Assembly: GCA_011364905.1 (NCBI GenBank)
Contig: RDNZ01000023.1
Location: 1-46,044, forward strand
Length of the DNA: 46,044 bases
Source of the DNA: Candidatus Thorarchaeota archaeon
GTDB lineage: Archaea; Asgardarchaeota; Thorarchaeia; Thorarchaeales; Thorarchaeaceae
Reading direction: 5' to 3'
The notes under the pieces were generated by a model. The model was not told the origin of the DNA. It did not search any database and saw only the letters and a program-made list of their open reading frames with translations. Below, in pieces: positions 34,310 to 42,595 of the stretch. Within the stretch, counting starts at the first letter, position 1, and every line of letters begins with the position of its first letter. Both the position numbers and the translations under genes were made by a program.

Positions 34310-35497
34310 ATGCATTCTCGAGGGGTCATAAACAGTACAGTGTCATTTGCCATACTTGCTATTCTAGTTCTGACAATTCCATCGGGTGTTCAATCTAGTA
34401 GACCAGTTCAAGTCTGGCCAACGAGTGGCTGGGCGACTTCAACTCCAGAAGAGCAGGGAATGAGCTCTACAGCCCTCGCAGATGTGTATGACCAAGTGAG
34501 AAACGCCGGTGAGCATATTCGCAGTCTCATCGTTGTGCGACACGGGTTTATCGTTGCTGAGGAGTACTTCACACCTCAGCTCTATGATGTCAATGATACG
34601 CACATCCTGTACTCAGTCACAAAAAGCATAGTGTCATGTCTGATTGGTATTGCCATCGACAAAGGTTTCATCGACAATACAAGTCAGCGTCTCATAGACT
34701 TCTTCCCAGACAGGACCATTGCCAACATGAGTGTCTGGAAAGAACAGATCACTCTGGAGAACGTGCTTATGATGAGGTCAGGTTTTCAGTGGAATGAGGA
34801 CAATTATTATGAGTATAATGATTTCTTCGCTATGAGAGACTCCGATGACTGGGCACAGTATGTTCTCGACCGTCCAATGGCATACGAACCAGGCTCTGTC
34901 TTCTACTATAATAGCGGCAACTCCCACCTGTTGGCCACAATTATCAATGTCACAACTGGTATGAGTCCGCTGGCATTTGCAGACGAGTACCTCTTTGGGC
35001 CTCTTGGAATAACACAGAGGTTTTGGTCTACCGACCCACAAGGAATCAATTTTGGGGGTTCAAATCTGGCATTGACTCCCAGAGACATGGCGAAGTTCGG
35101 GCTTCTATACCTGAATAATGGGACCTGGGATGATCAACAGATTGTGTCATCTGAATGGGTAGCCAGCTCAAGTCAGGGACCTGCAACACCCTATACGATG
35201 ATCAGCTACGGATATCAGTGGTGGATTGATGATTATCATAATTGGTATTCAGCCAGAGGTTACGATGGTCAGTTCATCTATGTAATTTCGGAACACGACA
35301 TGGTGGTTGTGTTCACCTCAGATAACGAAGACGGGCCCAATGAATACGATTGGTTTGTGGGTAGTGGGATTCTAGATGCAATAACGAATATCTATCCAGA
35401 AAGCACGCAGAGCTATCCTCTCAATCCATGGATTGTAGGAGGCATCGCGGCATTTGGAATTGCAGCCATAGTACTTCTCATTAGATTCAGAAGATAG
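34310..35497 (+). CDS. Exported beta-lactamase-family serine hydrolase
   Basis: A 395-residue protein with an N-terminal signal segment (about 8-30, cleavable or anchor) and a C-terminal membrane helix (about 372-391) followed by RFRR. The catalytic domain lies outside the cell and is held by the tail. The SxxK motif is S102-V-T-K105, the second motif is Y199-Y-N201 in VFYYNSGN, and the third is near YSARGYDGQ. This class C/DD-peptidase-like family includes esterases and D-amino-peptidases. In an archaeon without murein the target may be a peptide or ester at the surface. Several N-x-S/T sequons fit a secreted protein. Probably leaderless. Confidence 0.85.
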   Translation: MHSRGVINSTVSFAILAILVLTIPSGVQSSRPVQVWPTSGWATSTPEEQGMSSTALADVYDQVRNAGEHIRSLIVVRHGFIVAEEYFTPQLYDVNDTHILYSVTKSIVSCLIGIAIDKGFIDNTSQRLIDFFPDRTIANMSVWKEQITLENVLMMRSGFQWNEDNYYEYNDFFAMRDSDDWAQYVLDRPMAYEPGSVFYYNSGNSHLLATIINVTTGMSPLAFADEYLFGPLGITQRFWSTDPQGINFGGSNLALTPRDMAKFGLLYLNNGTWDDQQIVSSEWVASSSQGPATPYTMISYGYQWWIDDYHNWYSARGYDGQFIYVISEHDMVVVFTSDNEDGPNEYDWFVGSGILDAITNIYPESTQSYPLNPWIVGGIAAFGIAAIVLLIRFRR

Positions 35498-35534
35498 CTC
35501 TCCAAAAGAACATAAGACCGACACGTATTGATTT

Positions 35535-36863
35535 ATGTGGTTGATAATAATGGAAAAGCTTCCACTCGATGCACTACCTGATGCATTACCTGATGCAATT
35601 GAGGAGGACAAGTATGTCATCTGCACATACTATGTAGGACTCCCGCCAATTATGGACGCGAGAGAGCTGGCACATGCGGCTGCGGTTGAACAGAGTACCG
35701 GCACATGGACACTGGTGCCTGGCGAAACTCCTGAAGTTCGACGGCGCCATGTTGCAAAGGTCATAGGAGTCTACGAAGTACCTCAACATGAGTACAGCTA
35801 TCCTAAGGACCTTGAGAGAAGGCAGTATGTTATGCAGGTTGCCTATCCTTGGGAGAATTTTGGCCAACAAATCCCCATGCTTCTTACCACAGTTATTGGC
35901 AACATCTCACTGTATGGAAGAATCAAATGTCTTGACATGAAGTTTCCAAAAAGCTGGTTGAAGGGCTTTAAAGGCCCCAAGTTTGGGATCAAGGGTCTCC
36001 GAAAGCTTCTGAAAGTAAAGAAGAGACCGTTCCTTAACAACATGGTAAAGCCGTGCGTCTATACATCATGTCAAATGGGTGCAGATCTTGCCTATGAGGC
36101 GGCCGCAGGAGGTGCGGACATCATCAAAGATGATGAGTTGCTTTCAAATCCTGACTTCAATACACTTGAGGACAGGATTCCTCGATTCATGGAAGCACTT
36201 GATCGAGCAGACTCTGAGAAAGGAGAGAAGACAATCTATACAGTCAATATCACGGATAGGCTTCCGCGAATGTTCGAGAATGCAGAGAAAGCAATCGAAC
36301 TCGGAGCAAACGGACTCATGATCAATTTCCTCGCTGTCGGATACTCAGCATTCCGGCACGTCAGTGAGAATCTTGCACCCAAGGTGCCCCTTCTGGCGCA
36401 TATGGATGTGACAGGAGCAATGACCTACTCGCCTATTGTAGGTATCTCATCTAATATCGTCACTGGCAAATTACCTAGAATCTGTGGTTCGGATATCACT
36501 GTGTTCCCAGCGCCATATGGGAAAGCCCCAGTCCTTAGAGAACGATTCCTCAATGTTGCCCATGACATGATCATGCCTTTACACAATATTGGGCAGACTG
36601 CGCCAATGCCAAGTGGCGGAATCAGTCCAGGTCACGTCGAGGAAGTGATGGACGACCTTGGGCCAGACATCGTGATTGGTACCGGAGCAGGCATCCATGC
36701 TCATCCCAATGGGCCGCGCGCAGGAGCCATTGCTTTCAGACAGGCAATTAATGCGAAGATGCAAGGAATCCCTGTAAGCAAGTACGCAAAAGAGGAAGGC
36801 CATGAAGAACTAAAAGCCGCGATGGACTCATGGGGATCAGGGAAGACTGGAGCGGACCTCTAG
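35535..36863 (+). CDS. RuBisCO-like protein (form IV type)
   Basis: A 442-residue RuBisCO large-chain homologue. The N-terminal domain has YVICTYYVGL. The barrel holds NMVKPCVYTS (K172-P-C174), GGADIIKDDELLSNP (K198, D200, E201, equal to the carbamylated K201, D203 and E204), AHMDVTGA, VTGKLPRICGSD, MPSGGISPGH and GTGAGIHAHPNGPRAGA. The metal site is kept. The second lysine of the KPK motif (K177) is Cys, and other substrate residues differ, so carboxylase activity is unlikely. RLPs act in methionine salvage or other enolase/isomerase steps. The start is ATG 35535 or ATG 35550. Its N terminus contains a small DALP repeat. A flavin reductase gene follows after 27 bases. Confidence 0.85.
   Translation: MWLIIMEKLPLDALPDALPDAIEEDKYVICTYYVGLPPIMDARELAHAAAVEQSTGTWTLVPGETPEVRRRHVAKVIGVYEVPQHEYSYPKDLERRQYVMQVAYPWENFGQQIPMLLTTVIGNISLYGRIKCLDMKFPKSWLKGFKGPKFGIKGLRKLLKVKKRPFLNNMVKPCVYTSCQMGADLAYEAAAGGADIIKDDELLSNPDFNTLEDRIPRFMEALDRADSEKGEKTIYTVNITDRLPRMFENAEKAIELGANGLMINFLAVGYSAFRHVSENLAPKVPLLAHMDVTGAMTYSPIVGISSNIVTGKLPRICGSDITVFPAPYGKAPVLRERFLNVAHDMIMPLHNIGQTAPMPSGGISPGHVEEVMDDLGPDIVIGTGAGIHAHPNGPRAGAIAFRQAINAKMQGIPVSKYAKEEGHEELKAAMDSWGSGKTGADL
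35568..35600 (+). repeat. 12-base tandem repeat in the RLP gene start
   Basis: GATGCACTACCT and GATGCATTACCT are adjacent, followed by a partial third copy GATGCAATT. They encode the sequence DALPDALPDAI before the conserved domain. The copies differ by one base and keep the frame, so slippage could vary the linker length. Confidence 0.7.
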
Positions 36864-36890
36864 TTTAGGTGGGACCTCGCACTGGTTGAC

Positions 36891-37925
36891 TTGACAAAAC
36901 CAATTGAATTCGCAGGTCTTACAGTAAAAAACAGATTCGTGATGCCGCCAATGGTACGGGGCCTATCTTCAAAGGATGGATCTGTGACTGATGCCCTTAT
37001 CCAACATTATGAGAAACGCAGCAAAGGACAGGTTGGACTCATTATAGTTGAGGCATCAGCCATAGCTTGGGAACACCGGATTGGCATGAAGAACATTGGA
37101 ATTCATGATGATAACATGATTCCGGGACTGAAAAGGCTCGCAGAGGCGATAAAGGCTCATGGGGCACGAGCCTTCATCCAGATTAACCACTCCGGCTCAA
37201 AAACACACTTCAAGACAAGATATGTTGGTCCCTCCGACATCCCTGTCGTGAAACACAAAGTACCAGAGCCACTCTCTACTGATGAGATTAATGACATAAC
37301 GCAGATGTTTGTCGATGCAGCGAGAAGAGCTATGGAAGCGGGATTTGATGGCGTAGAGATCCACGGAGCTCATTACTATCTCTTGAGTGAGTTTCTCTCA
37401 GGTTACACAAATCGCAGAATAGATGACTACGGTGGAACGACGAAAAAGAAAGCGAAGTTCTCTGTGGACGTGATACGAGCCATTCGAAGAGAGCTGGGTG
37501 ACTACCCGCTTATCTTCCGAATGAATGGATTCGAAAATGTTGAGAATGGAATCACAATGGATGAAGGCATTGAGATTGCACGAATCATAGAAGGCGCAGG
37601 GATTGATGTACTCCATATCTCATGCGTCGTAGACTCTACTTTCAACCCAGCGCTTCCTCCACTCTTCGACAGAGAAACGCAACCGGATTTTCTCAGAGAT
37701 TACCCTTACGACTCTTGCATTCCAATTGCTGGACACATTAGAAACCATGTGATCATTCCAGTGATAGGCGTTGGACAAGTCCGTGACGGCAAAATGGTAA
37801 AGAAAGTCATGAAGGACGACATGTGCGACATGCTCGGTATTGGAAGAGGATTACTTGCTGACCCACTGTTTGTCCAGAAGATACTGGAAAACCGGGAGAA
37901 GGAAATAATCCCATGGAAAGAGTGA
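36891..37925 (+). CDS. Old Yellow Enzyme-family NADH:flavin oxidoreductase
   Basis: A 344-residue FMN TIM barrel. Motifs are FVMPPMVRGLSS (16-27), INHSGSKTH near 99-107 (the usual Q-x-x-H-x-G region), GFDGVEIHGAHYYLLSEFLSGYTNRR followed by DDYGG, and GVGQVRDG plus MLGIGRGLLADP for the FMN phosphate. It lacks the iron-sulfur and second flavin domains of 2,4-dienoyl-CoA reductase, so it is the short form. The family reduces activated C=C bonds. It lies 27 bases after the RuBisCO-like gene and probably works on the same compound. The start is TTG 36891; AGGTGGG is too far away to support it strongly, so the N terminus is a little uncertain. Confidence 0.85.
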   Translation: MTKPIEFAGLTVKNRFVMPPMVRGLSSKDGSVTDALIQHYEKRSKGQVGLIIVEASAIAWEHRIGMKNIGIHDDNMIPGLKRLAEAIKAHGARAFIQINHSGSKTHFKTRYVGPSDIPVVKHKVPEPLSTDEINDITQMFVDAARRAMEAGFDGVEIHGAHYYLLSEFLSGYTNRRIDDYGGTTKKKAKFSVDVIRAIRRELGDYPLIFRMNGFENVENGITMDEGIEIARIIEGAGIDVLHISCVVDSTFNPALPPLFDRETQPDFLRDYPYDSCIPIAGHIRNHVIIPVIGVGQVRDGKMVKKVMKDDMCDMLGIGRGLLADPLFVQKILENREKEIIPWKE

Positions 37926-37927
37926 TC

Positions 37928-38917
37928 TCAAGATGTCGGAAATTGAGCAGCCTCGAACCTGAATCTTTGACCCTCATTGAAAATGTCTTTGGGATCTATT
38001 ACCATGAATGCAAACCGATAGGTCAATGTTGTTGCAGTGCTGGACCAAAAGAAGTATTCTGGTGGTAGAATGAACGATTTACTCCACTTTGTGCAGAGAG
38101 AACTGAAATAGCCCTCGACCTTGGGTTGAGAACAAGTCTTTTCCATCTCGATATCAAAAGTGTAGCGATATACTTCATCTCCTCTAGTCAGAAACTTCAG
38201 CTTCTCGACAGCATTTTCAAACCTTGAGTCCTCATCATCATCAGGGTCAAAAATCTCATGTTGATACTTCATGCCTCGTTCATCGAAGAAATCATCTATT
38301 CGGACACGGAAGTTCGTGAGCCGCGAGTCGATAGTAGCGGAGTTTGGGACGAACTGTCTTGTGTGGTCAGTTCGTAGAACGCGTGTATAGTTTAGAGTGA
38401 TTTCTAGAACAATTCCCTCAGTTTCCCCCAGTCGAATGTAGTCCCCAACCCGGAAAGGTCTCGCCACCAGGACATAGAGCCCACTGACGATGTTTGAGAG
38501 AGCTCTTGAAAAGGCAAGGCCAATAGCAGTACCAATCAGGGCACCACCCGCGACTACATACTGCGCTATGGATTCACCGACTGCTGAGAGAAGAACCAGA
38601 AACGCCACTGAAAAGAAGAACAGACGGACCCCGAATATCGTCCCTCCCGTCGCTTCCCTTGGCATCCCGACCTTCTTGAAGGAAACTCTGATTGAACGTA
38701 TGACTATCAGGTATAGGAGGTAAAGAATTATGAAAAAGGGAATCAGAGCTATGAATCCAGCATATTCTCCTAATCCCCATGGAGCAAGTAAACTCCGGAT
38801 GTATTCAACAAATTGGAAAAATATGTCTTGCAAGGTCTTTCTGTCTCTCCGAGTGATAAGCGAAGTGTGCGCTTGGATGATTAATCCTTTTGGGTGAGAG
38901 AGATTAGAAACGCACAA
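37928..38917 (-). CDS. MscS-type mechanosensitive channel
   Basis: A protein of up to 329 residues. It has about three membrane helices; the last is the pore helix AGGALIGTAIGLAFSRALSNIVSGLYVLVARPF, running into the beta domain VGDYIRLGETEGIVLEITLNYTRVLRTDHTRQFVPNS. This is the MscS core; the remaining cytosolic part is about 120 residues. Such channels release solutes when the membrane is stretched. The longest frame starts at TTG 38917, but its first 28 residues look non-native. A TTG at 38833 has a TATA-like GCTTATCA about 24 bases upstream and is a good leaderless alternative. It converges with the OYE gene, with a two-base gap. Confidence 0.85.
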   Translation of the reverse strand: MCVSNLSHPKGLIIQAHTSLITRRDRKTLQDIFFQFVEYIRSLLAPWGLGEYAGFIALIPFFIILYLLYLIVIRSIRVSFKKVGMPREATGGTIFGVRLFFFSVAFLVLLSAVGESIAQYVVAGGALIGTAIGLAFSRALSNIVSGLYVLVARPFRVGDYIRLGETEGIVLEITLNYTRVLRTDHTRQFVPNSATIDSRLTNFRVRIDDFFDERGMKYQHEIFDPDDDEDSRFENAVEKLKFLTRGDEVYRYTFDIEMEKTCSQPKVEGYFSSLCTKWSKSFILPPEYFFWSSTATTLTYRFAFMVIDPKDIFNEGQRFRFEAAQFPTS

Positions 38918-38956
38918 TAGCTAGGTCTTAATACGAAGGAATCTGAAGAAACGTGT

Positions 38957-39949
38957 ATGAAGTGGAAGGAGATTGCAGGTCAAAAGACGGTTGATTGGAT
39001 ACTTGGACCAGAGAATCCAAGTGTCAGATTCTGGGCACTCCAACAACTAGAGGGAAAACCCGCCAATCATCGTGATGTAAGAGATGCACAGGATGCTGTG
39101 ATGGCAACGCCGTGCGTGAAAGCAATCCTCAATGCCCAGAAAGGAGAGGGATATTGGGGACAGTATCGTGACATGTACAATCCCAAGTACACAGCTATAA
39201 CCCACACCCTACTGATTTTGGCAGAGCTAGGTGCCAAGAGAACGCCCAAGATTGAGCAAGCAATAGAACATGTTTTTCTATTCCAAAGAGACTCGGGGCA
39301 CTTTCTGGCAGATATGCCAAAGACTGCGAAGGGAAAAGCAAGTGTAGTGAAAGATGGATGCTGTCTGGACGGCAACATTCTGTACTATCTAATTCATTTT
39401 GGGTATCTGAATGATGATAGGACGAAGAGGCTGATAGACTTCCAAGTGGATTATCATTCAGACGATGTAGGAGGCTGGAAGTGCAGGGCGTTTCCAATTG
39501 ACAAGAATGGTGTTTATCCAGAGAACTGTTTTATGGGAGGTGCAAAGATGCTCAGAGCTTTGGCTCAGATCCCAAAGGCCCAGAGATCTTCAGACCTGGA
39601 CCGAATCATAGACCAAGAGGTCGAGGTTATTCTAGAGAATGGCATCTACAGGTACCTTCGAAATCCGGATGGGAGCAGGAAAGACAAAGCAGGATGGAAG
39701 AGGTTTGGCTTTCCACTCTTTTATCAATCAGATGTCCTAGAGGTTCTGGATACCCTGACCACGCTTGGAGTCAAGGACAACAGAATGCAGGACTCAATCG
39801 ATCTTGTCGAAGAAAGCCAACAATCGGGTAGGTGGCTTCTCAAGAATACCTTCAATGGCAAGATGCTCTGCGTGATTGAAGAGAAGAACAAACCATCAAA
39901 GTGGATAACACTCAGGGCTCTTAGAGTTCTTCTGAGATTCTATGGCTAA
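38957..39949 (+). CDS. Alpha/alpha-toroid (prenyltransferase/squalene-cyclase-like) protein
   Basis: A 330-residue soluble protein. It opens with WILGPENPSVRFWALQQLEGKP and contains repeated helix pairs such as ITHTLLILAELGAK, CCLDGNILYYLIHFGYLND and LFYQSDVLEVLDTLTTLG. These resemble the alpha/alpha barrel of terpenoid cyclases and protein prenyltransferases. The DxDD cyclase motif is not present, so cyclase activity is unlikely. Members of this family are often annotated only as prenyltransferase-like or hypothetical. Cys and His residues (DGCCLDGN, WKCRAFP, NCFMGGAK) could bind a metal. A TATA-like CTTAATAC near 38928 predicts a leaderless or very short leader. It diverges from the MscS gene. 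Confidence 0.65.
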   Translation: MKWKEIAGQKTVDWILGPENPSVRFWALQQLEGKPANHRDVRDAQDAVMATPCVKAILNAQKGEGYWGQYRDMYNPKYTAITHTLLILAELGAKRTPKIEQAIEHVFLFQRDSGHFLADMPKTAKGKASVVKDGCCLDGNILYYLIHFGYLNDDRTKRLIDFQVDYHSDDVGGWKCRAFPIDKNGVYPENCFMGGAKMLRALAQIPKAQRSSDLDRIIDQEVEVILENGIYRYLRNPDGSRKDKAGWKRFGFPLFYQSDVLEVLDTLTTLGVKDNRMQDSIDLVEESQQSGRWLLKNTFNGKMLCVIEEKNKPSKWITLRALRVLLRFYG

Positions 39950-39960
39950 TCAGCGGAATG

Positions 39961-40431
39961 TCAAAACAATCTAACAATGAATCGCCAACTGCACGGATTG
40001 TCAAGGTAACCATGATACAGCACTCCAACGATTGGAGAGGTACCAATTGTGGTCTTAGAAACCAGAGGTCGTGTACTCGGTTGCGTTGTAAAAAGAGAGG
40101 ACCCTGTTAAGATGCTAAGAACAGTATTCGAATTGTCTGCGAATTCAATCAAAAAGTATGCAGTATAGTCAGCATCCTGAATTTGCCCCGGATAAATCCA
40201 GTACATGAACGTGAAGTTGACTGAATGAAAGGTCACAGTATATGAAACATTGTTGTTGGGAGTATACCTTTCGCTGATATACCATAGACTTCCTTGGTCT
40301 TGGACCCAGCCAACTCCCATATAGTGGATATCGAAAACGAGTAACAATGTCATGGATATCATGATGCATATTGAAAACGCCATCAGTATCTTCGCGTTTC
40401 TTTTCCTTCTTTCCAAATTCCGTGCCTTCAC
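39961..40431 (-). CDS. Small anchored protein of unknown function
   Basis: I do not recognise it. The 156-residue product has a basic N terminus, one membrane helix (about 14-34), then an extracytosolic domain rich in Tyr, Thr and Ser with several N-x-S/T sequons. This domain looks like a compact beta fold (VSYTVTFHSVNFTFMYWIY and YTAYFLIEFADNSNTVL). GTG 40431 overlaps the stop of the PPOx-like gene as GTGA, pointing to coupling. It ends the operon that starts with the FGGY kinase. Its link with those enzymes is unclear. Confidence 0.6.
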   Translation of the reverse strand: MKARNLERRKRNAKILMAFSICIMISMTLLLVFDIHYMGVGWVQDQGSLWYISERYTPNNNVSYTVTFHSVNFTFMYWIYPGQIQDADYTAYFLIEFADNSNTVLSILTGSSLFTTQPSTRPLVSKTTIGTSPIVGVLYHGYLDNPCSWRFIVRLF

Positions 40432-40937
40432 TGTCTGTCAGCAGGTATCGTTACCTTGTACGAAGCCTCCGTATGGTTCCCCCGTAGCTCCATAAGACCA
40501 TATCCTAGTCCGTAGCAAAACACTGTTGGTTCAGGTATCATCTTGATGTAAACAAACTCACTCCCTAGGTCATCTGCATCAGTCTGGAGGTTCATTCGTC
40601 CAATCCGTGATTGGCTCATTGCCCAACGCCCATCAACATCGTTATCTGGAAGAATCTCTGCGGTTCCTCGGAACATGGCGTAGCTCGCAGGAGCAAAACG
40701 AATCCAGTAATGTGGAAAGGTGACGACAAGGGACACATTTGGATTTCGTTTGATGTTCCTCACCTTCGCGTATTGGGAACCAGATATGCTATAGAGTGCG
40801 AAGGGTTTCTCTGGATGACTTACAGCATAGATTATCCCAGTACTGTGAGGCCGTCCCTTTGAGTCAATAGTCGTCAAGACTCCAAAGGATTTCTTCCTCA
40901 CTTTCTCTTCTATGAAATCAAAAGTGAATTCAGTCAT
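40428..40937 (-). CDS. Pyridoxamine 5'-phosphate oxidase-like split-barrel flavoprotein
   Basis: A 169-residue protein. The opening FIEEKVRKKSFGVLTTIDSKGRPHSTGIIYAV and the following FALYSISGSQYAKVRNIKRNPNVSLVV are typical of the FMN-binding split barrel. The stretch YAKVRNI-KRNP holds the phosphate contacts. Members include PNPOx, F420-dependent reductases and haem-binding proteins, so the cofactor may be FMN or F420. AGGTGAGAGG lies before the ATG. It starts 21 bases after the FGGY kinase gene and shares its operon. Confidence 0.78.
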   Translation of the reverse strand: MTEFTFDFIEEKVRKKSFGVLTTIDSKGRPHSTGIIYAVSHPEKPFALYSISGSQYAKVRNIKRNPNVSLVVTFPHYWIRFAPASYAMFRGTAEILPDNDVDGRWAMSQSRIGRMNLQTDADDLGSEFVYIKMIPEPTVFCYGLGYGLMELRGNHTEASYKVTIPADRQ

Positions 40938-40958
40938 CCTCTCACCTACTGCACTTCA

Positions 40959-42536
40959 TTATTCATTTAATCGCTTATACATTGATTTGTTGTTCTTGTA
41001 GACATTAAGAAACTCCTTGAACAGCGTATCGTACAGGTCACGATTGGCAGGATTGGGTTCAAAGATCTTGGAGTATTGGATTAAGTTGGGAATATCATCA
41101 AAGGTACAAAAGCCCAAGCCTGTCGCAGCGATGAAGGCGGCCCCACGTGCATTTGCCATTATTGGATCTTTGAGTTGTCTAACTGTCCTGTTGAGAATAT
41201 CGGCGAATATTTGACACCAGATATCAGATTGAGCTCCTCCACCAATTATGTTCACAGGGTCCATTTTGCGTTTGATGAACTTCTCAACCAACTCGAACAA
41301 CCACTTAGTGTTGAATGCTACACCCTCGAAAACAGCCCGAATCAGGTCTTCCCGCTTTACAGTGAGAGACATGTTGTGAAAGCCACCCCTTACATTGTGG
41401 TCCTCAATGGGAGTGCGTTCTCCATACAACCATGGTGTGAAAATCAATCCATTACTCCCTGGTGGAGACCCCTTCACGATCTCATCGAACTCCTGAAACA
41501 CTTTAGGATTACCCTTGCGAGATTCATCATCTGGATAGAAGATGTTGTCTCTCAGGAAGTTCAAACAGGCCCCAGCACTCTCCTGCTCATTGGCGATGAA
41601 GTATCGACCAGGTATAGAGGAAGGCACAGCTGCCATGTTATGCGAGATGTCTGTCTTCTTGAATGGAACATGGCAAGTTGTCCAGCTGCTGGTACCTATG
41701 TAGATATGGCCCTCGAAGTCACGCACTGCCCCGGAACCAACAATTGCTGATTGCAGGTCAGGAGAGCCTACTATCACTTGCGTGTCCTCTCGGACTCCCA
41801 ACTCTCGGGCGATCTCTGGCTTTATTGGTCCTAGGACATCTATGGAACTCATCAACGGTGGTAGTTTTTCGGGATCAATGCCGATTTTCTTGATGAGCCC
41901 TTTGTTGTAGTGGACATTGTTGATGTCACGTATGTTCGTGACCCAATGGAGCATGATCGAATCATAGGAGGCGGCGAATTTTCCAGTCAGCTTTAGGTTC
42001 ATGTAGTCCTTGGGCTCGAGAAACTTGTAGGTTGATTGATAGACATTGGGATATTCGTTCTTCAGGTAGAGAATATGAGCTGCTGGATCTTTGCCCGATT
42101 TTGCAGGAAGACCGCCAGTACTTCTTAACCAGCGAGCGATATTGAGTATGCCATACCCTGAGATGTTAATGATACCCTCGTTTATCTTTCTGATATATGG
42201 CTCGCCACGCGAGTCCATCCAGATGATGGCATTGTGGAGGTGAACACCTTTCTCGTCAACAGCAACGGTTCCCGACCATTGGCTTGACACACAGATTGCT
42301 ACAATTTCCGTTGTTGGGACAATATTCTTGGATAAAAGTCGCTTCGTAGCGATGATAAAAGCACTCCACCACTCATCAGGGTCCTGCTCAGCTCCACCAT
42401 CATCGAAGAGGTAAAGCGGGGTCTCTTCAATCTCGAACCCAAGTATCGCTCCGCATGTATCTGCGAGCGCGACCTTCATTCCTGATGTCCCATGGTCTAC
42501 TGCAATCACATATTTTGTTTCTCTCTCGGAAGGCAT
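40959..42536 (-). CDS. FGGY-family carbohydrate kinase (xylulokinase-like)
   Basis: A 525-residue sugar kinase. Domain I starts with VIAVDHGTSGMKVALAD (phosphate 1) and has CVSSQWSGTVAVDEKG and IIWMDSRGEP, the xylulokinase-like substrate region. Domain II carries IYIGTSSWTTCHVPF and the FGGY hallmark IGGGAQSDIWCQIFADILNRTV, ending LKDPIMANARGAAFIAATGLG. It phosphorylates a ketose or polyol with ATP; xylulose is likely but not proved. A strong TATA element lies about 39 bases upstream. No isomerase or aldolase is adjacent. It leads the operon with the split-barrel flavoprotein. Confidence 0.85.
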   Translation of the reverse strand: MPSERETKYVIAVDHGTSGMKVALADTCGAILGFEIEETPLYLFDDGGAEQDPDEWWSAFIIATKRLLSKNIVPTTEIVAICVSSQWSGTVAVDEKGVHLHNAIIWMDSRGEPYIRKINEGIINISGYGILNIARWLRSTGGLPAKSGKDPAAHILYLKNEYPNVYQSTYKFLEPKDYMNLKLTGKFAASYDSIMLHWVTNIRDINNVHYNKGLIKKIGIDPEKLPPLMSSIDVLGPIKPEIARELGVREDTQVIVGSPDLQSAIVGSGAVRDFEGHIYIGTSSWTTCHVPFKKTDISHNMAAVPSSIPGRYFIANEQESAGACLNFLRDNIFYPDDESRKGNPKVFQEFDEIVKGSPPGSNGLIFTPWLYGERTPIEDHNVRGGFHNMSLTVKREDLIRAVFEGVAFNTKWLFELVEKFIKRKMDPVNIIGGGAQSDIWCQIFADILNRTVRQLKDPIMANARGAAFIAATGLGFCTFDDIPNLIQYSKIFEPNPANRDLYDTLFKEFLNVYKNNKSMYKRLNE

Positions 42537-42569
42537 TTCTCAACACGGTGTTCCCCATGGTCAAACCGC

Positions 42570-42579
42570 CATATATAGA
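42570..42579 (-). promoter_or_regulatory. TATA element of the FGGY kinase operon
   Basis: On the minus strand the sequence reads TCTATATATG, a good archaeal TATA element. The predicted start is near 42548, leaving a leader of about 12 bases before ATG 42536. It lies in the 59-base gap after the saccharopine-dehydrogenase-like gene. Confidence 0.6.
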
Positions 42580-42595
42580 ATGGCTCAGAAAGGAT

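Noticed and set aside
35535..36863. True CO2-fixing RuBisCO
   Set aside because: The second KPK lysine is missing and other substrate residues differ, so a form IV-like protein is more likely.
41175..41750. 191-residue plus-strand frame
   Set aside because: Opposite the well-supported FGGY kinase gene; no domain or ribosome site.
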